This document shows positions 12,101-24,527 of a DNA stretch of 64,000 bases, in pieces. Under the pieces are notes generated by a model. The model was not told the origin of the DNA. It saw only the letters and a program-made list of their open reading frames with translations, and made no database searches. The position numbers and the translations under genes are program-made. Numbering within the stretch: position 1 is the first letter of the stretch; the number at the start of each line of letters is the position of its first letter. Source of the DNA: Argopecten irradians (Eukaryota > Mollusca > Bivalvia > Pectinida > Pectinidae); NCBI RefSeq assembly GCF_041381155.1, contig NC_091144.1, positions 5,675,501-5,739,500 of the forward strand, written 5' to 3'.

Positions 12101-15100
12101 TATAATGATGTAGTTTCGTGTTTTCTTTTTCAAATTTTTTGTGAGTTAACAATTGTGCAGTAACTTTTGTGAAAGATCTTAGGATTGTACTCATATCAAC
12201 TTTCCATGAGTGCTTATTTGTTTACACACACAATAATTAAACCTAAATTTTGGTATCCCTAACTTTACTGCATCCTGTTACAGCTACTTACTCGAATCTG
12301 CCAGCTCAGCAGTTTATCAGCAGCCCGACCAGTCCCCGCGGACCAAGCATCACCATGCCAGCTGAAGTGGCTGTAAATGTTAAAAGTGGGAGAGCTCCGG
12401 AGAAACAAGGTACATTGGTATTGGTAACTTATTTGTTTTACTTGTGGAAGATTGCTTTGTATAATAAAGGTGTAAATAAGCAATCTGCTCAAAGATCTTC
12501 ACTATACATGTACACTACATTTTTAGTTAAATCGGTATTTAATCAAATGAATGAATAACGTGTCAATGTGTAAGTTAATTAAGACATTAGACTTGATAAA
12601 AATATAATATTGCATGCAAATTTTTTTAACGCTTAAGTGAAAGTAGATTGGACTGTATCATCATAAAACACTACTAAAAACATACTTGCTGTTATTGATG
12701 CTTACTTTATAATAATAATAATACTGGACACAGGCATAATGCCTATATATCCAGATTGCAAACTTATTATACATCCTGACTAGTTCATTATTATCTATTT
12801 GGTAATTAAAGTAGCATTCGGGTTGCCCCAATGCTTATCCAAGGGAGATTCAAATGTTTTTATTTAGACGACTTCTTCGTGATAATAAGGTCAAAGGGTG
12901 GCCCCTAGTTCTTTTGTTATTATTTTGAATAAAATATCACTCTGCAACTCGATAGTATCCTCCATGTATCAATTTATATACTTGGATCATGTCTCCTTTA
13001 AGCCTTCTGTGTGTTAGTGTAGGTAACTTCAGGATCCTCAGCCTGTTTTCATAGGTTAGATCTCTCATTCCCGGTATTTGTTTTGTTGCTCTTCTTTGTA
13101 CATTTTCTATCTCGTTTATTTGTGTTTGTAAGTACGGGTTCCATATGCAGGTGCCATATTCCAAATGTGGTCTGACAAGTGCTTTATATAATAGACACTA
13201 GACAGAATGTTTGATTATCTGAATGATTGTAGGTTCTTTGGATAGTTTCAAAATTCTATTTGCTTTATTTATGGCATCCAGAATATGTTCACTGAAGCTA
13301 AGGCTGCCTCCTCTAATGTTACCTCTATTCTTCCTTCCAAAGTGTCTTTGAATAAATGTAGGGCAGTTTTGTTTGGGTTTTTCACTAGATATACATTAAA
13401 ACTTGTCTAAACCAGATGTTAACTGGACCAGTGGATTTGTTAGGTTTATACAGGTGTCCGGTTTATAGAGGATACAACCTTTTCATGGGTAGCTGCGATG
13501 ACGTTGCTCAAAACAAAGGACGGCAGATTTTCATCCCATCAACATAGTGTTGTTAAACATTCAGTAGTGAAAAAATATATAAAATGATCATTTATTAACA
13601 ATGTACCCACCTCCATGTCTAAATTGTTTGTTAACACATTTCAATGGCTGACATCTCTGACACGGCTCACTTAGCCGCCATGATACTTCTCATTAGAAAG
13701 TTTCACGCTCTAAAAATACGGCAAGGTTACCATATCTGGAATGACCTACGATACTTTACCAAGACAGAAATTTAATGTCACAGACCTTGTGGGAAACATA
13801 ATGGAGGAAGGGTATGATTATTCGCTCTTCACAAATATTCACAAATACATGTACAAGTGAAAAGTTATCACTGTCTTGCCCAACCATCTACCAGTATAAG
13901 TAAATCCCACGTAGGCTCCTCATGATCGGACGGTAGCAATAGCTTTGAATCAAAGGTGTGAACAGACAGTTTTTGTTTTCATTGCTCCTTGCTGTGAAAA
14001 CATCGTAGCTGGATCGCACAAGTTATTATTCCAAAGAAAAGTAGCGCAAGATTGCCAAGATAAGTCCGGTTTTCAGAGTAGACAGGTTCTGGATTATATA
14101 GGTTTTAGGTACTATAATTTATTAATAGATATGCAAGGACCACACAAAGTCATCGGCATGGATAAGTTTTCCGGTTTAGACAAGTTACACTGTAGAACCT
14201 GTAAAAGCCATCGAATAGACCATTTTTAGCTCACCTGGTCCGGTCAGCTTATGTCATGGCGGGCGTCAGTCGTCCGTCCGTCCATCTGCCCGTCTGTCCT
14301 TCAACATTTCCTTTAAAAGCTACTAGTCATAGAGTTTGGCATGGAATGTGACCAAATTTGGCCAAAAACATCCTTTGGTGAAGAGAAACAGAAATTGTAT
14401 AAATTTTTGCTCTGACCCCCCAGGGGCAGGAGGGGTGGGGCCCAATAGGGGAAATAGAGGTAAATCCTATAAATCGCTACTTGTCCTAGAGTTCTGCATG
14501 GACTGTAACCAAATTTGGCCACAAACATCCTTAGGGGAAGGGGGAACAGAACTTGTATAAATTTTGGCTCTGACCCGTGGGGGCAGGAGGGTGGGCCCAA
14601 TAGGAGAAATAGAGGTAAAGCCTTTAAATCGCTACTACACTGCATTGAATGTAACAACCTTTGGCTAGAAACATGCTTTGGGGAAGGGGAACAGAGTGTG
14701 TATAAATGTTGGGTTTGACACCCTTGGGCAGGAGAGGCGAGGCCCAATAGTAGAAATAGGAGTAAATCCTTAAAATTGCTACTAGTCATAGAGTTTTTCA
14801 TGGAATGTAACCAAATTTGGTCAGTAACATGCTTTGGGGAAGAGAACATAGTTTGCTCTGACGCCCCTAGATCAGAAAGAATGGGTTCCAATAAGGAATT
14901 TAGAGGTAAATCTTTAAATTCCTTCAGAAAAGAAACAATGATCCTGTAATCAGAACATAACTTGGCATTACAATAACCAGATGAGCAATACAGGCCCTCT
15001 GGGCCTCTTGTCATAGAAAATGGGTCAAACTTGTTTAGAATTTTTAGCCTGAGATAGCATTTTAATATCATATCAATATTGGGTAGCAAACCAGAGAAGA

Positions 15101-18100
15101 ACAGCCTGGCCACGGTCTATATTTTTATTAAGTGGGGAGCCCCTGTTTTGAGCCATGCATAAACAATTAAAAATAAAATATATTCTGAAATTGGTACATC
15201 CAATATGGAGGGTTTGATATAAGTTTCATTTTTTTCAAAAATAAACATAACAAAAATGGGTTAGAGATTACAATTCTGGGCTCCTCCGGAAGTGCGTCTT
15301 GACCGGAAATGCTAGCTTTACTTGAAGGAAAATCCATGGCGCGGGTTTAGGCAAAAATATTGAAAAATCCACCTAATCGACCTATGAAATAAATTGGCTT
15401 ATTTTGCCATTGTGATAGAAGTGCTCAATTTAAGGTAGGTCTTAAGAAAAAAATTGAGTACAATTTTCTGCAATTTTGGGCTAAAAATTATTATATTTTG
15501 CATTCAGGTATTTTTTTGTTGTTACCATGGTATTCACATGCATGAATAAGCACAGAATATGGCCAAATCTGTATCAAAATATCAAATTGTAATTGCAAAA
15601 GTTGTGCTGATTAATTATATATATACTTTTGTACAGGTATTTTTTACAGTTAAATGACTATATCTATATTTCTAAGGCATGCGCCTTAATTTCATAGATT
15701 GTCCAAATCTACTGTTTTCTGCTACCTTGGGTCCTGGCCAACCCCTGGGGGCAGAGGGGAGGGGGGGTTAGGAAAAGGCGCAAATAGGCTAAGACTTCAA
15801 AAATCTTCGTCTTTAATTCTGGAAATGATAGAATCAAATACTCTTTATAGATGGAAATGTCTTAAAGTGTTTTATGAAAATTATGAATTATATGACCCTG
15901 GGGTCTCACGTTTCCACCGTGGAGGGGGTCAGGTTTACTTAAGTTTATATATGAAAAATACATTAATGAACATTATTTGTTCAATTTTCATAGGAAATGA
16001 GTCAAACTTGATTAGAATTATTTACCTGAGATATACTATAGTATTTTAATATCCATATCAGTCTGCTCTAACCCCCTTGAGGACCAGAGGGCGGGGCCAA
16101 ACAGGGTCAAAATGACTTAAAATTTTAAAAGATCTTCAGAGTTCACAGGCTTGATGGAAGCAAATACTTTTCATAGATTAAAAAGTCAAATATATAAAAT
16201 CACTGAACGACTTCAAGGGCCAGTATATTTGTGTTTATAAGTCTTTATTTCATTCTAAACGAACTCAGCTGACCTTTAAGGCCCATGGGCCTCTTGTTTT
16301 AGTTGATTAATTTCCTCCTGTAGATTTGTGTTTTGGTGATAATTAAAAAACTTTCTATGTATTTGATGATTTCAAGTAATATTCTGTTTTATTTTAATTT
16401 GCTGATGAGCTGAAAATGTGGGACTGTGTCAAATACTTTCATATTTGTATATATTATCAAAGGCTTTTGTTGTCATTACAGAATCCCCCTTACAAAGTCG
16501 AAACCTTTCCAATGACGCTCCAACGCTCACTCAGGCGAAAAGTGCAAAGGTTCTTCCACTGGAGGATATCTCTGGAAAGCTCCGCAAAAATTCTCCTCTA
16601 TCTGAAGAAACTCAGGTGAAACAGGTCGATAACAAAGATGTGTCCATTAAGAGTACGGTCAGCCCAACTTCTGACTCAGGAATCGGGTCTACAGTGACCA
16701 CACCCAGTCTGTCTTTAGATCCTTATACAGCAATGCAGTACCATTTCCCTGAATCTGGTTTATCTTTATCCGCTACTCAGGAAAAGGTTTCTGTAGAACC
16801 TGTGACCACCTCTCGTCAAGAAACAACATTCGACAGTCAACCTTCCTCACCACCTGTTACACAAATCACACATAATAACGCACGTCAGGACAACTCAGAA
16901 ACATTCAGAAAACAGCTGGCTAACAACACGTCTGCTTCTCCGTCCATCTCTAATGGAAGTTCTCGTGCAGTTGAGTCTGACAATCACCAGCAACCTAACA
17001 GTATATTGGATTCTGTAGGAAGTTTACAGAACCAGTCAGATTTGGATCTTGACCAAGGAAGTTTTCCCTCTGGGGATGGTCAACAGACTAACTCAGAGGT
17101 GGGTGGTCCAAGTGATGAGACTGCCAGAGAAGACAACCAATCTGCCAGGGGAGACAACCAATCTGCCAGGGGAGACAACCAATCTGCCAGAGGAGACCAA
17201 CAATCTGCCAGGGGAAACCAACAATCTGCTAGGGGAGACAACCAATCTGCCAGGGGAGACACTATACCAGCAGAAGAAAAGTTACCCAAGACAGAACCAG
17301 CAGAATCTCTTTCAGTCAAGTCTGAATGTAACACAAGTTCAGTTTTATTATCAAGTTCCACAAGTCCTTTTGATGAAAATGAAGCAAAGTTGATTTTTGA
17401 TAAAGAAGAAAATGTTACTCAGAAATTCCTGGAATCTAACACAAGTGAGGAAGTATACAAGGACCAGATTGATGACAAATGTGTACAGACTAGCAAGCAC
17501 GCTGTCAGTCTGGGATCTAAACCACAGACTTACAATGCTGCTGTTGGTTTAGAAAAATCAAAAGTCGGAGATGACTCTGGCATTAGTAAGTATGACAGTT
17601 TTGTTGATATTATATCCAATATGAAATGTTAATTATTTGCTTCATTTCACTGAAAAGATTAAAGAAAATTTATATCAGACTAAACCATTGATGAAACTAG
17701 AAGCTTATTTATTGGTTCTAATGTAACAATGAGAAAATGTAGCAGCCTGCAGACTGGTTTGATTAACCCACTCTGATCCCACTACATTAAATTTGATTGG
17801 CTGATCTCTATACAGATAAATCCAATCAGCTGACAGGATAGAAAAAAAAATATAATTATGTATTTATAAAAATAGGGGCTCTTATTTGTAGACAATCCCC
17901 CCAATACTGGAAACTTCGTTGGGAGTCTTATTTGTGAGAGGGGTCTTTTTTTGTGATGAAAAGCAGTATTAACTTCAGACAGATGGCTTTTGTGAATATC
18001 CTTTGGTTGAAATTCACCTGCATCTTTATTTATATTGCAGAGTCACCGGCTGCCAAAGTGAACAATTTGACCAATGGAAAGCCAAGAACAAGACGAGCGT

Positions 18101-18201
18101 CCATGAGCGATTTAGCCAGACCGGCAATGAACTTTATAGGGAGCTGGATATGGAAGCCTGCTCTCCATGTAATAACTGGATCTGACCAACTCTACATATA
18201 A
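9113..18201 (+). CDS. TIR-domain cytosolic signalling protein with long disordered tail
   Basis: Seven coding exons join in frame: 9113-9692, 9961-10065, 10731-10979, 11097-11390, 12284-12409, 16482-17585 and 18041-18201, giving 872 aa. Every intron is GT-AG and every junction is phase 1. A TIR domain spans about residues 17-165: box 1 is YHFNVIY (17-23), and the BB loop RDALPG (63-68) keeps the key proline and glycine. Box 3 FW is not evident. There is no signal peptide, membrane segment, death domain or LRR, so it is probably cytosolic, like MyD88, TICAM or SARM-type adaptors; I cannot assign it to any of these. Residues of about 185-872 are Ser/Gln/Asn/Thr-rich and probably disordered. They include an ARGDNQS heptad repeat (about 665-712) and a basic phosphosite-like RTRRAS near the C terminus. 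The gene model is inferred, and other isoforms are likely because the first donor is repeated. Confidence 0.8.
9658..9838 (+). repeat. 35-bp minisatellite carrying five copies of the exon 1 splice donor
   Basis: A unit containing ATGTCCACACATCCTCCAAA and CACCCAATACAAG is repeated about five times. The last codons of exon 1 are the first unit; later units run into intron 1. Each later unit starts with AAG|GTATGT, so donors fall after 9692, 9727, 9762, 9797 and (weaker, GTATAA) 9832, exactly 35 bases apart. Only the donors after 9692 and 9797 keep exon 2 in its open frame; the latter would add 35 residues. Confidence 0.85.
11700..11905 (+). repeat. Direct duplication of about 107 bp in intron 4
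   Basis: The segment beginning ACATTTTGGAATCTCACCCT and ending CATTCCCTAGATTTTTTT occurs twice, back to back (about 11700-11790 and 11808-11900). It sits in intron 4 of the TIR-domain gene and carries no motif I recognise. The few differences suggest a fairly recent duplication. Confidence 0.8.
12843..13330 (-). mobile_element. LINE fragment, reverse transcriptase C-terminal region, in intron 5
   Basis: The minus strand at 12937-13164 reads EYGTCIWNPYLQTQI, IENVQRRATKQIPGMRDL and YENRLRILKLPTLTHRRLKG, a textbook stretch just after the reverse transcriptase domain of CR1/Jockey-like animal elements. Weaker similarity extends upstream on that strand to about 13330 (SEHILDAINKANRILKL), past a stop. 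The polymerase core is missing. It lies antisense within intron 5 of the TIR-domain gene. Confidence 0.75.
13394..14192. mobile_element. Non-autonomous Tc1/mariner-like DNA transposon (about 800 bp)
   Basis: The left end CATTAAAACTTGTCTAAACC and the right end, read inward on the other strand as CAGTGTAACTTGTCTAAACC, are matching inverted repeats. Both are flanked by TA (13392-13393 and 14193-14194), the mariner-type target duplication. Subterminal ACCGG motifs (GTGTCCGGTTTATA, TTTTCCGGTTTAGA) also agree. No transposase frame remains. It lies in intron 5 of the TIR-domain gene. Confidence 0.7.
14228..16300 (+). mobile_element. Mollusc interspersed repeat cluster ending in GGGCCTCTTGT
   Basis: The block starts TTTTTAGCTCACCTGGTCCG, followed by a CGTCCGTCCGTCC tract and four diverged units of about 140 bp, each with CCAAATTTGGCC. 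It first reaches GGGCCTCTTGT at 15003-15013. A second block (about 15690-16298) has units with GACCCTGGGGTCTCA and ends GGGCCTCTTGTTTT. The ends and internal tandem units resemble non-autonomous Helitron/Helentron-like repeats of bivalves, but the class is not proven. Open frames inside it are repeat by-products. It is in intron 5 of the TIR-domain gene. Confidence 0.6.
17115..17262 (+). repeat. 21-bp coding minisatellite (ARGDNQS heptads)
   Basis: About seven units of 21 bp (CAACCAATCTGCCAGGGGAG and variants) lie inside exon 6. Because 21 is a multiple of three, the frame is kept and the protein gains repeated ARGDNQS heptads, some reading ARGDQQS or ARGNQQS. The repeated RGD is probably incidental in a cytosolic protein. 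Copy number is likely to vary between individuals. Confidence 0.85.
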
Positions 18202-20842
18202 AACACGGATTACTACAAAACATGAACAAAACATTGAGACACACTGTTTTGTGTTATATATACCGGTATATTGTCAGAACTAATACTATAGATCAGAATA
18301 CACTAGTAAGTGAAATTACTGTATGGTATACATAGGCTGTAAAATGTACACCATACAGTTGAAGGTAGGGGGGCATACAATTGGGGAACCCACACAGTTA
18401 GGGAGTGGGGGGTCAAGGTTTGTCAAAAGGAAAGTTAGCCATCATATCTAATTTGAACAGTGCCATATACATTTGTGCTTGTAATAAGTTCTTTGTTCTA
18501 TACTCTCAGTCTATATCTCTATTCTAGTCCTCCGTTAGGATATACATGTAAATCAGTTTATTGTTTAGTACCAGAATCATGTGTCTTAACTGTAACACTA
18601 TAGGGACCAAAATTTACTAAATCATGTACATGTAATACAGCCTCAGCTTCATCTACATCAGATAATTATGTGGTATTTTAAATTTTAGTAATAAACAATA
18701 TGGGTTGCTTTGATTTATATATTTTGTTTAATGTCAAAGATAAATAGCTACTGAAGTTATTTAATGCTAGTTTGTGTAATGAAGGACAGCTGATTGCCCA
18801 GACCAGACCTTCGATTAGAACTTTGCATTTCTCCATGGCTGAGAAATGATATCTGGAATAGGCTGCAAAATTTATCTAGTTATTGGTAATGGGCTATAAG
18901 GTACTGATATGGGCCCTGAGAGGCTGGGAGGTGTCGGTTGATGAGCTTTTAAATGTAGGCACCTATGGATCATGGAGGTTGTGTATATACTTTGATTTGT
19001 CAGTGATACATTGTAATCATATTGTTTATTATGAAATCATACTCATGTAACATTGTCATATTGTATATTTGTTAAACCCGCAGATGTTCAGCTACATGAA
19101 CACCATTCAGAACAACTTGTAGTATATATATATATATAATGGATTATTTTAGCAGGAATTATATTGCTAAGATTTTGAACATTTGCCCTTTCCAGCTTGT
19201 AATGAATGATTTATGTACCTTTATAAATATAATTCATGAACATTCTCCAATTCTTTATGAATATTTTCATGATCTTAAAACTTCCTGAATAATTTTGAGA
19301 AAAAACAACTTATGAATATTCATCAATCCATTAACAGCAAGTTTGTATTCATGAAATCATTAAAGTTCATGAATTTTCATAATATCATGAATACCATCTA
19401 ACAGGGGAGATATGTAAACTGTCCAGAACTGGTTGAATCATGATATATATCATGAAATTTCAAAACCATCAAGATTCAATTTTCTTGTTTTAAGCATAAA
19501 AAGTGAACATTTTGACACAGTAACCAGCTATACTGGATTGCAAATGTAACATGTACAATGATGTGATGTTTTGAGACAAAGATGATGTATGTAATAGTTA
19601 CAAAAATGTACATTTCTAGTTCTGATGATTTCTTCCTCCACATTTTATCTTGTTCAAAAGAGGAAAATCTCTGTTGATTAGTTATGCGATACATGATTCT
19701 GTGTTTTGATTTTCAATTGATATCTTTTAAGACTCCAATGTAACTAATAAAAGCAAAAACTCCTTATATCTAATACATAAAAAGGAAACCTAAATGACAT
19801 ATTACGTATATAAAAATACTCTTGTTATATTTTTGGTTATATTGAATGATGTTAAGTTATTACTCTATGCTAGTCAATATTTATATGAAGGAAATTAAAT
19901 TTGTTTTTTTGTACTTGTTGAAAAATATTTGTCTTCAAATAGGGAATTCAATAAAAGTTGTTCCCTGATGATATTTTGGAGTTTTACAAAAAACACAACA
20001 TGAGGAAAGTTCAACTTTTTCAATATTTTTAAGTAAGATTAGTGATGATCTCTTTTCATGCTTGACTTATGTACTTATTTGTAAAATATTGAAACTTTTT
20101 TTTTTCATAAATATTTGATATATCTGCCTGTTATTATTATTATGTATGTTTTATCGTTTATAGAGTGCCTTCAATTCTCATACAGTTATATTATTTATAT
20201 ACCTGTAGATCTATATGTAAGTAAATAAAAGTAGGATGTACCGTATAACTTGTCTACATCGGATCGCATCAGGATCAGCACATTTGTTTGGTATGGCCAG
20301 TTTTCATACTATACAGGTTTTAATTGCTATTCTGTATTTGCAGATTACAGAGTTATCTGCCCTTTCTGGTAGGTAATAATTGTGACATCATGTATTTACG
20401 AGAGTAACATAATATTTTTCAGAGAAAATGATGTGTATTGTGCCCACAAACTGATGACATCACAATGAATACCTACCTGTAAGGGAGTTAACTCTGTGCA
20501 AAGAAGGAATAAATTAAGAAGGAAAATGTCATATAACTATGGCAGAATTGACAGGGATTAGAGAAGGGCCGGTTTTGACAAGAGATACTGTACATGTGTA
20601 TGTAAAATGCATAGAAGGCTAAATATATTGTGTAAATGAATTAACATGTTAATGTAAATAATATTAAGGAGATTTAGAAAGGTTGTGCATGTATATATTT
20701 TTATCTTTTTGTATGAAGATATTTTTGTAATTGTAAGTCATTAAGATTTGAGTTTTTCCAGTCAGATGAATCAATTACCTTCAGCCTTGATTCACACCTG
20801 TAATTTAAGGTTTCTGTCAGAATAATTGCTGATAGCTTTTCA
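18202..20842 (+). other. 3' UTR and downstream region of the TIR-domain gene
   Basis: No further coding exon is supported. Candidate AATAAA signals occur near 18690, 19746, 20224 and 20506; which one is used cannot be told. Around 19200-19410 the motif TTCATGAA and relatives recur many times, giving a region rich in short palindromes. The sequence is otherwise AT-rich and unique. Confidence 0.5.
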
Positions 20843-22869
20843 TTAGCCCACCATCATCAGATGGTGGGCTATTCAAATCGCCTTTCGTCCGTGGTCCGTC
20901 GTCCGTCCGTTAACAATTCTTGTTACCGCTATTTCTCTAAAAGTACTGAAGGGATCTTTCTCAAATTTCATATGTAGGTTCCCCTAGGACCCTAGTTGTG
21001 CATATTGTATTTTGGGACTGATCGGTCAACAAGATGGCCGCCAGGCAGCCATCTTGGATTTTGATAGTTAAAGTTTGTTACCGCTATTTCTCATAAAGTA
21101 CTGAAGGGATCTTTCTCAAATTTCATATGTAGGTTCCCCTAGAACCCTAGTTGTGCATATTGCATTTTGGGACTGATCGGTCAACAAGATGGCCGCCAGG
21201 CCGCCATCTTGGATTTTGATAGTTAAAGTTTGTTACGGCTAATTCTCAGAAAGTACTGAAGGGATCTCTCTCAAATTTCACATGTAGGTTCCCCTAGGGC
21301 CCTAGTTGTGCATATTGCATTTTGGGACAGATCGGTTAACAAGATGGCCGCCAGGCTGCCATCTTGGATTTTGGTAGGTAAAGTTTGTTACCGCTATTTC
21401 TCAGAAAGCACTGAAGGGATCTTTCTCAAATTTCATATGTAGGTTCCCCTAGGACCCTAGTTGTGCATATTGCATTTTGGGACTGATCGGTCAACAAGAT
21501 GGCCGACCAGCCGCCATCTTGGATTTTGATAGTTAAAGTTTGTTACGGCTAAATCTCAGAAAGTACTGAAGGGATCTTTCTCAAATTTCATATGTAGGTT
21601 CCCCTAGGACCCTAGTAGTGCATATTGCATTTTGGGACTGATCGGTCAACAAGATGGCCGCCAGGTAGCCATCTTGGATTTTGATAGTTAAAGTTTGTTA
21701 CCGCTATTTCTCAGAAAGCACTGAAGGGATCTTTCTCAAATTTCATATGTAGGTTCCCCTAGGACCCTAGTTGTGCATATTGTATTTTGGGACTGATCGG
21801 TCAACAAGATGGCCACCAGGCAGCCATCTTGGATTTTGATAGTTAAAGTTTGTTACCGCTATTTCTCATAAAGTATTGAAGGGATCTTTCTCAAATTTCA
21901 TATGTAGGTTCCCGTAGGACCCTAGTTGTGCATATTGCATTTTGGGACTGATCGGTCAACAAGATGGCCGACAAGCAGCCATCTTGGATTTTGATAGTTA
22001 AAGTTTGTTACCGCTATTTCTCAGAAAGTATTGAAGGGATTGTTCTCAAATTTCATATGTAGGTTCCTCTTGGACCCTAGTTCTGCATATTACATTTTGG
22101 GACTGATCGGTCAACAAGATGGCCGACAAGCAGCCATCTTGGATTTTGATAGTTAAAGTTTGTTACGGCTATTTCTCAGAAAGTATTGAAGGGATTGTTC
22201 TCAAATTTCATATGTAGGTTCCCCTAGGACCCTAGTAGTGCATATTGCATTTTGGGACTGATCAGTCAACAAGATGGCCGCCAGGTAGCCATCTTGGATT
22301 TTGATAGTTAAAGTTTGTTACCGCTATTTCTCAAAAAGCACTAAAGGGATCTTTCTCAAATTTCATATGTAGGTTCCCTTAGGACCCCAGTTGTGCATAT
22401 TGCATTTTGGGACTGATCGGTCAACAAGATGGCCGCCAGGTAGCCATCTTGGATTTTGATAGTTAAAGTTTGTTACCGCTATTTCTCAGAAAAGCACTGA
22501 AGGGATCTTTCTCAAATTTCATATGTAGGTTCCCCTAGGACCCCAGTTGTACATATTGCATTTTGGGACTGATCGGTCAACAAGATGGCCGACCGGTGGC
22601 CATCTTGGATTTTGATAGTTAAAGTTTGTTACCGCTATTTCTCAGAAAGTATTGAAGGGATTGTTCTCAAATATCATATGTATGTTCCTCTAGGACCCTA
22701 GTTCTGCCTATTGCATTTTGCGACCACCATCTTGGATTTTGATAGTTTAAAGTTTGAAAAGCAGAAAAAAGAATTGTAAGTTTGAAAAGCAGAGAAAAGA
22801 TCCCTCTTTCATTTGTCAGACATAGATCAATCTTTGGTGGGCGCCAAGATCCCTCTGGGATCTCTTGTT
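20843..22869 (+). mobile_element. Pearl-like (Helentron-type, non-autonomous) element with about 12 core units
   Basis: One end is the hairpin AGCCCACCATC-ATCA-GATGGTGGGCT (20845-20870), followed by a GTCCGTCCGTT tract. About twelve units of about 158 bp follow, each with CTGAAGGGATCTTTCTCAAA, TGCATATTGCATTTTGGGAC and GGTCAACAAGATGGCCGCC. The other end is GATCCCTCTGGGATCTCTTG. This architecture (terminal hairpin, short microsatellite, satellite-like core) is that of the pearl elements described in oysters and related DINE/HINE elements. No transposase is encoded. Three more copies lie in this window. Confidence 0.8.
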
Positions 22870-23589
22870 ATATACAGAATGATAGAGACATTAGCAGAGA
22901 AATGTATCGCGGAGTTCAGGCATAAGATTGTATCATCGAGTATAATTAATATCTTCATGTTTTAAGCAATTGTTACGTATAAAACTACTGCTGAACCAGC
23001 GGAGTGTTGAACTCATTATATTGATGCTGTGCAAGTACCTAAGTTACTGATAGCTCAAGGTCAAAAGTCAATCCTATAACAGTATCATTAGATAAACCCC
23101 ACAGAAAAACACTACCCACCAATAACGTTACATATTTTTATAAATCTTTGCCATATGTATGTAATTTCCTTTGTTTACTTATCGAAACACTCGCTGCAGT
23201 ATATACCAATGTCACATATACATACATTCCCATTTACTATATCTGGTGCTTGGCATTGAAACAAGGAATACAATGCTTAACTACTGGTACAATGAACATG
23301 TATGCCATGAAACACAAATTTGGAAATTACCAGCTCAGCCCACAGAGAATGCACAACTCCTGTTGTTGTGGCGGGGGGGTGGGGAACCATCATTTTGTTT
23401 TGGGACAGACATTGCCTCCTTTGCAGTGATCAGACTTCAAGCTGAAGCAAGCGTTCTGCAGCTCTCACACGTAATTGAATGTGTCTGATGATTCCTTTCG
23501 GCGCATTAACAATAACAGTCACCAAAACACACTAAACTAATAAGTACACATATGCAGCGGGATATGACTTGGTCGAATCGATCATCGGT

Positions 23590-23662
23590 GACCAGGTAGC
23601 TCAGTCGGTAGAGCACACAGCTAGTGTTCTGAGGGTCCCGGGTTCGAATCCTGGTCTGGCCG
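23590..23662 (+). tRNA. tRNA-like sequence, probably pseudogene or SINE head (AGT anticodon position)
   Basis: The D arm (GCTC-AGTCGGTA-GAGC) and T arm (CCGGG-TTCGAAT-CCTGG) are well formed. The acceptor stem GACCAGG/TCTGGCC has one A-C mismatch. The anticodon region CACAG-CTAGTGT-TCTGA places AGT (threonine-like) in a seven-base loop, but the stem pairs badly. The following GCTATATTTTCTCCTCTCC resembles a SINE body. I read it as a tRNA-derived SINE head or decayed tRNA rather than a working gene. Confidence 0.5.
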
Positions 23663-24396
23663 CTATATTTTCTCCTCTCCTGTTACACATATAATGTTTT
23701 ATTGGTACTTAAACAATTGTAATGCTCCCTTATGGTCAATTGTGACAGCTTCATATATGAATTTAGATACATTATAACTTGTGACTCACACTGTTCTTCT
23801 CATTGAACATATATGTAAGTATATGGTATGTTCAATTTACATGTATTTTGAACATTTTACTCATTAAGGATGAATTGTATAATCATTTGGTTGTGTAGTA
23901 GGGAGGCCAGACTCGCTTATTACTCATTCTATGACTCCGTGCAAAATGGTGAAAGCTGGTAAACATAATCATGTACTTTACAACTCATCATCAGAAATAT
24001 TTTAATCTGGAGTTTCATGACTAGGGGTTATGGTATCATTAGTCATCTACACATAATAACTTAATAAGACCTGTTTATTTTACACTGCAGCCTCTTAAGC
24101 ATGTAAAGTTTGTTAACAAGCTATCTGTATGTTTATGTAAGGCATCTGATGATACATGTATCTCTGCTGGGGGTTATACTTGTACATTGTGTCTGTCTAT
24201 CTCCAGGAGGGAGTATAGAGGAAACCAGGGTCCTCATACTGTTGTTGGTAACTGATCATGTATAAAGAAGGATTCAGGTACAATTGTATATATACACCAT
24301 TCTTGTTGTTGGTAACTGCTGAGCAGTTGAATTGAAGGGAATATGCCATCATTGGTAGTTGGTTGGTGACTGACAATGTAGTATTTCACTGATATA

Positions 24397-24527
24397 CTGG
24401 TAGTGGATGATAACTTTAGACAGCTCCAGTACAATTGAGGCAACAGTTACCAACAACTGTGAAGGTAATGAGGGTAACTGTTGTCTCGGTTGTACTGGAC
24501 CCCTCTAAAGTTACCATCCACTACCAA
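24397..24527. repeat. Near-perfect inverted repeat, arms of about 53 bp, loop of about 25 bp
   Basis: The left arm (24397-24449) begins CTGGTAGTGGATGATAACTT. The right arm (24475-24527) is its reverse complement with few mismatches, ending CCATCCACTACCAAG. The short spacer means a transcript would form a long hairpin. TTGGTAACTG-type words in the flanks (24240-24330, 24570-24600) suggest the hairpin arose from a larger repeated region. Confidence 0.8.

Noticed and set aside
14313-15113. 266-codon minus-strand frame
   Set aside because: It lies in tandem units of an interspersed repeat; the repeated words in the frame follow the DNA repeats and no family is recognisable.
23590-23662. Functional tRNA-Thr(AGT) gene
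   Set aside because: The anticodon stem pairs poorly, the acceptor stem has a mismatch and the 3' flank looks like a SINE body. Kept only as tRNA-like.
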